Shown here piece after piece: positions 11,401-15,228 of a stretch of 15,228 nt of DNA. Origin of the DNA: an uncultured Eubacteriales bacterium (GTDB lineage: Bacteria > Bacillota > Clostridia > Oscillospirales > UBA644); the NCBI GenBank assembly GCA_905207625.1, contig CAJLLT010000031.1, forward strand, positions 1 through 15,228, given 5' to 3'. The notes below the pieces were generated by a model. The model worked only from the letters and a program-made list of their open reading frames with translations, was not told the origin of the DNA and made no database searches. Position numbers and translations under genes: made by a program. The stretch's first letter is position 1, and every line of letters begins with the position of its first letter.

Positions 11401-12192
11401 TGAAACAGCGCTTTCCGCAGTCGCGGGTTCGCCGGGACGAAGCTTCTTGTAAAGATCAACCAGCGCGGAGGAGCGGTTGGTGGAGCTGTCCTTTTCAAGG
11501 GTGGCGAGGACCATCGCACTTTCACCGAAAGCTTCCTTGATCTGCTCGTCCGTTTCAATACCGAAAGCACGGATGAGAGTAGTCACAGGGAACTTCTTTC
11601 CCTTATCCACACGGACATAGAGGACATCGTTCACATCGGTCTCATATTCTATCCAGGGACCTCTGTTGGGCATCACCGTACCGGCATACAGCTTGTTTCC
11701 GCCCTTATCGACTTCGCAGGTGAAGTAAATGCCGGGGGAACGGACCAGCTGGGAAACCACGACACGCTCGGCACCGTTGATTATAAATGTACCAGTATCG
11801 GTCATCAGCGGGAAGTCGCCGAAGAATATATTCTGTTCCTGGATCTCACCGGTAGAATTGTTGGTCAGGCGGCAGGTTACTTTCAGGGGAGCAGCGTAAG
11901 TCGCGTCCCTCTCCTTGCACTCTGCAATGGTATATTTCGGTGTTTTATCTATGGAAAAGTCCACATAATCCAGTCTGACGGTTCCGGTATGGTCTTCTAT
12001 ACAGGAAGATTCCTTCAGAACAGATCTCATTCCTTCTTCGATAAACCACTTGTAACTCTCAAGCTGGATATCGATAAGGTTCGGGAACGTCTGAATTTCC
12101 GTAGCTTTGGCGAAGTTAACCCTTTTCCTGGAGCTGTCACCGAGTTCCTGCCAATGGGCGTTGACGAATTTGGGATCGACGCTCTTTGCCAT
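8443..12192 (-). CDS. rpoB: RNA polymerase subunit beta (RpoB)
   Basis: Beta forms the other half of the RNA polymerase cleft and contains the rifampicin pocket. The 1249 residues include the rifampicin region at 494-520 (GSSPLSQFMDQINPL followed by THKRRLSALG), the ETPEGPN loop, the catalytic-centre lysines in GDKMAGRHGNKG (945-956; Lys947 and Lys955) and the C-terminal clamp region KAQFGGQRFGEME. Main rifampicin contacts (Gln500, Phe501, Asp503, His513, Arg516, Ser518) are wild type, so sensitivity is predicted. Residues 497 (Pro), 505 (Ile) and 510 (Gly) differ from E. coli Gln510, Asn518 and Glu523. After the conserved end (LGLDVKVL) comes a tail of about 81 residues (1169-1249) with 32 Asp/Glu, 4 Lys and no Arg. 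The start ATG follows GGAGATGAT, with GGAG 11 bases away. It heads the operon directly after a divergent promoter region, with no rplJ/rplL before it. Confidence 0.98.
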   Translation of the reverse strand: MAKSVDPKFVNAHWQELGDSSRKRVNFAKATEIQTFPNLIDIQLESYKWFIEEGMRSVLKESSCIEDHTGTVRLDYVDFSIDKTPKYTIAECKERDATYAAPLKVTCRLTNNSTGEIQEQNIFFGDFPLMTDTGTFIINGAERVVVSQLVRSPGIYFTCEVDKGGNKLYAGTVMPNRGPWIEYETDVNDVLYVRVDKGKKFPVTTLIRAFGIETDEQIKEAFGESAMVLATLEKDSSTNRSSALVDLYKKLRPGEPATAESAVSHINNLFYNERTYDLTRVGRYKYNKKVALASRILGKVLTRPVSDPMTGEVIADAGDYIDKKKAYEIQDKGVFEVYINVDESEVRVFSNGMVDMKNFVSFDPREIGIREWVKFSVLREILDQFDDENAVKEECKARISELVPLTVCNEDIFASINYILGLGFGIGTTDDIDHLGNRRIRCVGELLQNQLRIGFARMERSIKERMNMQDLTTVTPQSLINSRPVIAAIREFFGSSPLSQFMDQINPLAGITHKRRLSALGPGGLTRDRASFDVRDVHYSHYGRICPLETPEGPNIGLISNMASYARINEYGFLESPYRPIDKETGKVLPVVEYMTADVEDNFIVAQASEPLDEEGRLVNDKVAVRYKDAILEVEKSKVDYLDLSPRQMVSVATSMIPFLENDDAIRALMGSNMQRQAVPLIKTEAPIVGTGMEYRAAVDSGVCVIARTAGIVSSVSADQIVVKNEKGEEDVYALIKFLRSNQGMCINQRPIVSVGDKVREGQVIADGPSTENGELALGKNMLIGFMTWEGYNYEDAVLLNEKLVKEDTYTSVHIEEYEIDAKETKLGPEEITNDIPGVSKDLLADLDERGIIRIGAEVHSGDILVGRVSPKGDAEQTAEERLLRAIFGEKSREVRDTSLKVPHGESGIIVDVKVFTRENSNELSPSTNMIVRVYVAQRRKISVGDKMAGRHGNKGVISRILPQEDMPFLPDGTPLDIVLNPLGVPSRMNIGQVLEVHLGRAAKALGWKVMTPVFDGAKEEDITKCLEKAGFDKSGKTTLYDGRTGMPFDNKVTVGYMYFLKLAHLVDDKIHARSTGPYSLVTQQPLGGKAQFGGQRFGEMEVWALEAYGSAYTLQEMLTVKSDDVIGRVKTFEAIVKGKNVPKPGIPESFKVLVKELQALGLDVKVLSKDMEEIDISTSYEDNDYVGIESNETKENMNANEFTFEPEYYDALDAEFNTDEKQEADDFEEEFGEFKLDDNGEEGEDSES

Positions 12193-12230
12193 GCAATAAT
12201 CATCTCCGTTTCAAATTTTGAAAAAAGCAC

Positions 12231-12259
12231 TTGATTTTTTAACAAACTTATGCTATAAT
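12231..12259 (+). promoter_or_regulatory. Plus-strand extended -10 promoter toward purH
   Basis: TTGATT (12231-12236), a 17-base spacer and TATAAT (12254-12259), with TG at 12251-12252, form an excellent extended -10 sigma-A promoter. Transcription would start near 12266 and run about 278 bases to the purH start. It lies inside the rpoB leader, antisense to it. The long A+T-rich spacer region means a chance match cannot be excluded, but the match is unusually complete. Confidence 0.65.
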
Positions 12260-12297
12260 ACATTCAATGATTTGGTCCGAGGGGGTCTTTGACCGTG

Positions 12298-12340
12298 AAA
12301 AAACCGCATTTTCCGGCTTATTTTCGGGTGGAAAACGGGT
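12298..12340 (-). terminator. Terminator-like hairpin (possible attenuator) in the rpoB leader
   Basis: On the minus strand ACCCGTTTTCC (12340-12330) pairs with GGAAAATGCGGT (12314-12303) in an 11-bp stem with one bulged C, one G-U pair and a 15-base loop. The run TTTTTT (12303-12298) follows directly; its first T can pair in the stem. It lies about 48 bases after the predicted rpoB transcription start and 105 bases before the rpoB start codon. No gene is interposed, so it would act as an attenuator of rpoBC rather than end another gene. Read on the plus strand the hairpin lacks a T run. The A-T-rich stem and large loop make it only moderately strong. Confidence 0.45.
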
Positions 12341-12394
12341 CGAAAAACTGCGTTGCGCGGAAAAACTCCCATCTTAATCATGATACAGTATCTC

Positions 12395-12423
12395 ATTGTA
12401 CCATATTTTTACGGACTTGTCAA
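12395..12423 (-). promoter_or_regulatory. Sigma-A-type promoter for rpoB-rpoC
   Basis: On the minus strand consensus TTGACA (12423-12418) is followed after exactly 17 bases by TACAAT (12400-12395), with TG one base before the -10. The start point is expected near 12388, leaving a leader of about 195 bases before rpoB. It is the best -35 match in the window, as expected for an RNA polymerase operon. Confidence 0.8.
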
Positions 12424-12478
12424 TCCGGTTCATAATTTTGTCTAAAATTCCTTGCAAGTTTGTACGAAATGTGCAGAC

Positions 12479-12506
12479 TTGCATCGGTGTTTTATAAGTT
12501 TACAAT
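12479..12506 (+). promoter_or_regulatory. Possible second, proximal purH promoter
   Basis: TTGCAT (12479-12484) and TACAAT (12501-12506) are separated by 16 bases and would start transcription near 12513, about 31 bases before purH. The match is weaker than the distal promoter at 12231-12259 but the location is more usual. Either or both could be used. Confidence 0.4.
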
Positions 12507-12543
12507 TTAATATTGTTTTGGAGAGAAGAGGAGAGCATCGCAG

Positions 12544-14082
12544 ATGAAGAGAGCACTGATCAGCGTATCGGACAAGACCGGAGTAGTCGAATTCGGTAAA
12601 GAACTCGCAGACCTCGGTTTCGAAATCCTTTCCACCGGCGGCACCGCCAAGGCACTTGAACAGGCGGGAGTAAAAGTTATCCCCGTAAGCGACGTTACGG
12701 GTTTCCCTGAATGTCTCGACGGGCGTGTAAAAACACTTCACCCCAAGATCCATGCCGGAATACTGGCAATGAGAAGCAATCCCGAACATATGCGTCAGCT
12801 TAAGGAACTTGACGTAACCCCCATAGACGTTATAGCCATAAATCTCTATCCCTTCAAAAAAACCATTCTCAAAGAGGGAACGACTTTTGAGGAAGCAATA
12901 GAAAATATCGACATAGGCGGGCCCACGATGATCCGCGCCGCAGCAAAAAATCATCCGGATGTGGCGGTAATAGTCGATCCTTCGGACTACGGAAAGGTTA
13001 TAGAGGAGCTTAAAAGCGGCTCCGTCTCCATAGAAACGAAAAAAGACCTTGCCCTCAAGGTATTTGAACACACTGCGGCTTACGATGCCCTGATTGCGTC
13101 CTATCTGCGCAAACAGCTGGGAAAATCCCCGTTTCCACAGGATCTGACTCTCACCTATGAAAAGGTGCAGTCCCTCCGTTACGGCGAGAATCCTCATCAG
13201 CAGGCTGCATTTTACCGGGAACCCGGTCATTTTGAAGGCACCCTTGCCGCTGCGGAACAGCTTCACGGCAAAGAGCTTTCCTACAACAATATAAACGACA
13301 CCAACGGCGCTCTGGACCTTCTTAAGGAATTCGGAGATTCCGTTGCCGTGGTTGCGGTCAAACACGCGAATCCCTGCGGTGTCGGAACCGGGAAAAACCT
13401 GTACGAAGCGTACATGAACGCTTACAACGCCGATCCCGTTTCCATCTATGGCGGTATAGTTGCGGCAAATGCGGAGATTGATGCCGCCACGGCGGAGCAG
13501 ATGAGCAAAATCTTCCTGGAGATCGTTATCGCTCCCTCTTTTACTCCTGAAGCTCTCGCGATACTTGAGGAAAAAGCCAACATAAGACTTCTCCGGTTGC
13601 CCGAGATAAAAAAGCCCAACGTGCCGGAAATGCTCGATATGAAAAAAGTGGCGGGAGGATTACTTGTGCAGCAGCTTGACTGCGCTCTGCTGGGAGACGA
13701 GCTCAGATGCGTTACTGAGGCGAAACCCACAGAAGAACAGATGAAGCAGCTTCTTTTTGCCTGGAAGGTCGTCAAGCATACAAAATCCAATGCCATAGTC
13801 CTCGCCAGAGACTGCGCAACCACCGGTGTCGGACCGGGGCAGACAAACCGGATAACAGCCCTCGACCTCGCCGTCAGATACGCGGGAGAGAAGGCAAAAG
13901 GTTCGGTTCTCGCATCCGACGCGTTCTTCCCCTTTGACGACTGCGTAAAGGCTGCCCACGAAGCGGGAATCGCCGCTATCATACAGCCCGGAGGCTCCAT
14001 CCGGGACGAAGACTCCATCAAAAAATGCAATGAATACGGAATTCCCATGATCTTTACCGGTATGCGTCACTTCAAGCATTGA
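12544..14082 (+). CDS. purH: Bifunctional AICAR formyltransferase / IMP cyclohydrolase
   Basis: PurH catalyses the last two steps of de novo purine synthesis: formylation of AICAR using 10-formyltetrahydrofolate, then ring closure of FAICAR to IMP. The 512 residues match the family length. The N-terminal cyclohydrolase domain (about 1-195) shows SVSDKTG (7-13), STGGT (30-34) and RVKTLHP (61-67). The formyltransferase domain shows RYGENPHQ (212-219), the Lys273-His274 pair in KHANPCG that matches the catalytic Lys-His, and GVGPGQTNRI near 427-436. The ATG follows GAGGAG by 10 bases. It stands apart from other pur genes here, transcribed divergently from rpoB and probably together with the oxidoreductase gene 30 bases downstream. 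No purine riboswitch or clear PurR box was seen in its leader. Both domains look complete. Confidence 0.97.
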   Translation: MKRALISVSDKTGVVEFGKELADLGFEILSTGGTAKALEQAGVKVIPVSDVTGFPECLDGRVKTLHPKIHAGILAMRSNPEHMRQLKELDVTPIDVIAINLYPFKKTILKEGTTFEEAIENIDIGGPTMIRAAAKNHPDVAVIVDPSDYGKVIEELKSGSVSIETKKDLALKVFEHTAAYDALIASYLRKQLGKSPFPQDLTLTYEKVQSLRYGENPHQQAAFYREPGHFEGTLAAAEQLHGKELSYNNINDTNGALDLLKEFGDSVAVVAVKHANPCGVGTGKNLYEAYMNAYNADPVSIYGGIVAANAEIDAATAEQMSKIFLEIVIAPSFTPEALAILEEKANIRLLRLPEIKKPNVPEMLDMKKVAGGLLVQQLDCALLGDELRCVTEAKPTEEQMKQLLFAWKVVKHTKSNAIVLARDCATTGVGPGQTNRITALDLAVRYAGEKAKGSVLASDAFFPFDDCVKAAHEAGIAAIIQPGGSIRDEDSIKKCNEYGIPMIFTGMRHFKH

Positions 14083-14112
14083 TCGGTTACATATAAGGAG
14101 AATATACATATA

Positions 14113-15222
14113 ATGGACAGAAAACTCAGAATAGGTATTATCGGTACCGGAACGATCTCCAACAAACACGCTACGGGCTATAAAGCTCTTTCCGACGTTT
14201 GCGAGGTTGTTGCCGCCGCAGACCTTGTCCCCGGCAAAGCCCAGGAATTTATCGACAGACACGGCTTCAACGCCAAAGCTTTTACGGACCACAGAGAACT
14301 TCTCAAGATGGACCTCGATGCCGTCAGCATCTGTACTTATAACACCCAGCATGCCCCCTGTGCCATAGACGCTATGAGATCCGGCAAGCACGTCCTGCTT
14401 GAAAAGCCCATGTGCGTCACTATGGAGGAAGCCACCGAGCTCCGCCGTGTGGAAAAGGAAACGGGCAAGATTCTCACCATAGGCTTCCAGCCCCGCTATG
14501 ACGACAACATGAAAAAGATCAAGGAGATTGTCGAAAGCGGAGATCTGGGAAAAGTTTATTATGTTCAGATCGGCGGAGGACGCCGCCGCGGTATTCCCGA
14601 TTGCTGGACTTTCAACGAAAAAAGAACGACCGGTATCGGCGTTCTCGGAGACCTGGGCTGCTATGCCGTGGATATGGCTCTTAACGCTCTGGGTTACCCG
14701 AAGCCCCTTACCGTTTCAGCCATTACCACCAACTACTTCGGAACAGATCCCTTCCATAACGGAGAAAAAGCCGCAAAATTCGACGTGGACGACTTTGCCG
14801 TCGCCCTTATCCGTCTTGAAGGCGGCATCACCCTGGATTTCCGCACCTCATGGGCAATGCATATGGACACCATGGGAGCGACTCTGTTCCTGGGCACGAA
14901 GGCAGGACTGAAGATTGAATCCCCCTTTCCCGAAGTTCCCTGGGGCGGCGGATGGGACGGCACAACCGGCCCCATGACCCTGTACTTTGACGGAAAGGAC
15001 ACCGAGGATTGCCTCTCCGCGCCAGTGGAATTCGTTTCCAAGACAAAAGACAAGACCGCTATATTCAACGCAAAGGTAAAGGCTTTTGTGGATGCTGTCC
15101 TTACAAACGGACCCGCGCCCATTCCCACAAGCCAGATTATTTACAACCAGGCTATTCTTGACGGTATTGCCCGCTCCGCCGAACTGGGCAAAGAGGTTGA
15201 TATAGTTATTCCCGAAGTCTGA
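14113..15222 (+). CDS. Gfo/Idh/MocA-family NAD(P)-dependent oxidoreductase
   Basis: The 369-residue protein has an N-terminal Rossmann fold with the dinucleotide-binding motif GTGTIS (11-16), the family EKP motif (97-99) whose Lys98 is expected to act in catalysis, and a C-terminal beta-sheet substrate domain starting near 125. In the second catalytic motif, GDLGCYAVD (179-187), Tyr184 replaces the His of inositol-dehydrogenase-like members. Tyr at this place is known in glucose-fructose oxidoreductase and dihydrodiol-dehydrogenase-like members. A sugar, cyclitol or similar substrate is likely but cannot be named. There is no signal peptide, so it is cytoplasmic. It follows purH by 30 bases, with AAGGAG 12 bases before its ATG (rather long), and is probably co-transcribed. 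No functional link to purine synthesis is evident. The stop codon is 6 bases from the window end. Confidence 0.88.
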   Translation: MDRKLRIGIIGTGTISNKHATGYKALSDVCEVVAAADLVPGKAQEFIDRHGFNAKAFTDHRELLKMDLDAVSICTYNTQHAPCAIDAMRSGKHVLLEKPMCVTMEEATELRRVEKETGKILTIGFQPRYDDNMKKIKEIVESGDLGKVYYVQIGGGRRRGIPDCWTFNEKRTTGIGVLGDLGCYAVDMALNALGYPKPLTVSAITTNYFGTDPFHNGEKAAKFDVDDFAVALIRLEGGITLDFRTSWAMHMDTMGATLFLGTKAGLKIESPFPEVPWGGGWDGTTGPMTLYFDGKDTEDCLSAPVEFVSKTKDKTAIFNAKVKAFVDAVLTNGPAPIPTSQIIYNQAILDGIARSAELGKEVDIVIPEV

Positions 15223-15228
15223 CAGCCT

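Larger units (their letters stand above)
12193..12543. other. Divergent rpoB-purH intergenic control region
   Basis: This 351-base region has no credible gene on either strand. It contains the rpoB promoter (12395-12423, minus), a strong plus-strand promoter (12231-12259), a second weaker plus-strand promoter (12479-12506), a terminator-like hairpin oriented toward rpoB (12298-12340), and a small GGTC-TTT-GACC hairpin (12284-12294). The 5' ends of the predicted rpoB and purH RNAs overlap from about 12266 to 12388. I saw no purine riboswitch signature and no convincing PurR box. Confidence 0.75.

Noticed and set aside
12266..12543. Purine riboswitch or PurR box in the purH leader
   Set aside because: The conserved loop sequences of purine riboswitches and the CCGAAC core of PurR boxes could not be found in this stretch on either strand.
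12442..13365. Minus-strand open frame of 307 codons opposite the start of purH
   Set aside because: It overlaps most of the conserved cyclohydrolase domain and the purH leader, and shows no family resemblance.
13660..14391. Minus-strand open frame of 243 codons across the purH-oxidoreductase junction
   Set aside because: It runs antisense to two well-supported genes and has no recognisable domain.

Overview
This window is a core housekeeping segment of a bacterial chromosome. Several features point to a Gram-positive Firmicute, most likely a member of the class Clostridia: the long Firmicutes-type S12 with extra residues before its conserved core, RpoB and RpoC without the large proteobacterial insertions, strong AGGAGG-type ribosome binding sites, and sigma-A-type promoters with 17-base spacers. 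Variant residues in EF-Tu and RpoB suggest the Oscillospiraceae or a neighbouring family, but that is inference from memory of the families. No mobile element, tRNA, rRNA, CRISPR array or prophage gene was found.

Layout. Positions 1-115 hold two back-to-back hairpin terminators, one for a gene entering from the left and one ending the tuf transcript. From 116 to 12192 six genes lie on the minus strand in transcription order rpoB, rpoC, rpsL, rpsG, fusA, tuf: the two large RNA polymerase subunits followed by the classical str operon (S12, S7, EF-G, EF-Tu). A 351-base divergent intergenic region (12193-12543) separates rpoB from plus-strand purH (the last two steps of IMP synthesis). purH is followed after 30 bases by a Gfo/Idh/MocA-type NAD(P)-dependent oxidoreductase, and the window ends 6 bases after its stop codon.

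Regulation visible in the sequence. A near-consensus promoter drives rpoB from about 195 bases upstream, and a terminator-like hairpin with a U tract lies in its leader. A second strong promoter inside that leader faces purH, so the predicted 5' ends of the rpoB and purH RNAs overlap in antisense. rpsL has its own near-consensus promoter in the rpoC-rpsL gap, followed by a GC-rich leader with two competing pairings. The rpsL-rpsG gap contains an anti-Shine-Dalgarno-like sequence and could be an S7 feedback site.

The genes join transcription, translation and purine supply, all growth-rate-linked functions. I see no new multi-gene system. The observations most worth checking are the overlapping rpoB/purH promoters with the possible attenuator, the rpsL leader, and an arginine in S12 at a classical streptomycin-resistance position. 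rpoB also heads its own operon, with no rplJ/rplL genes before it.
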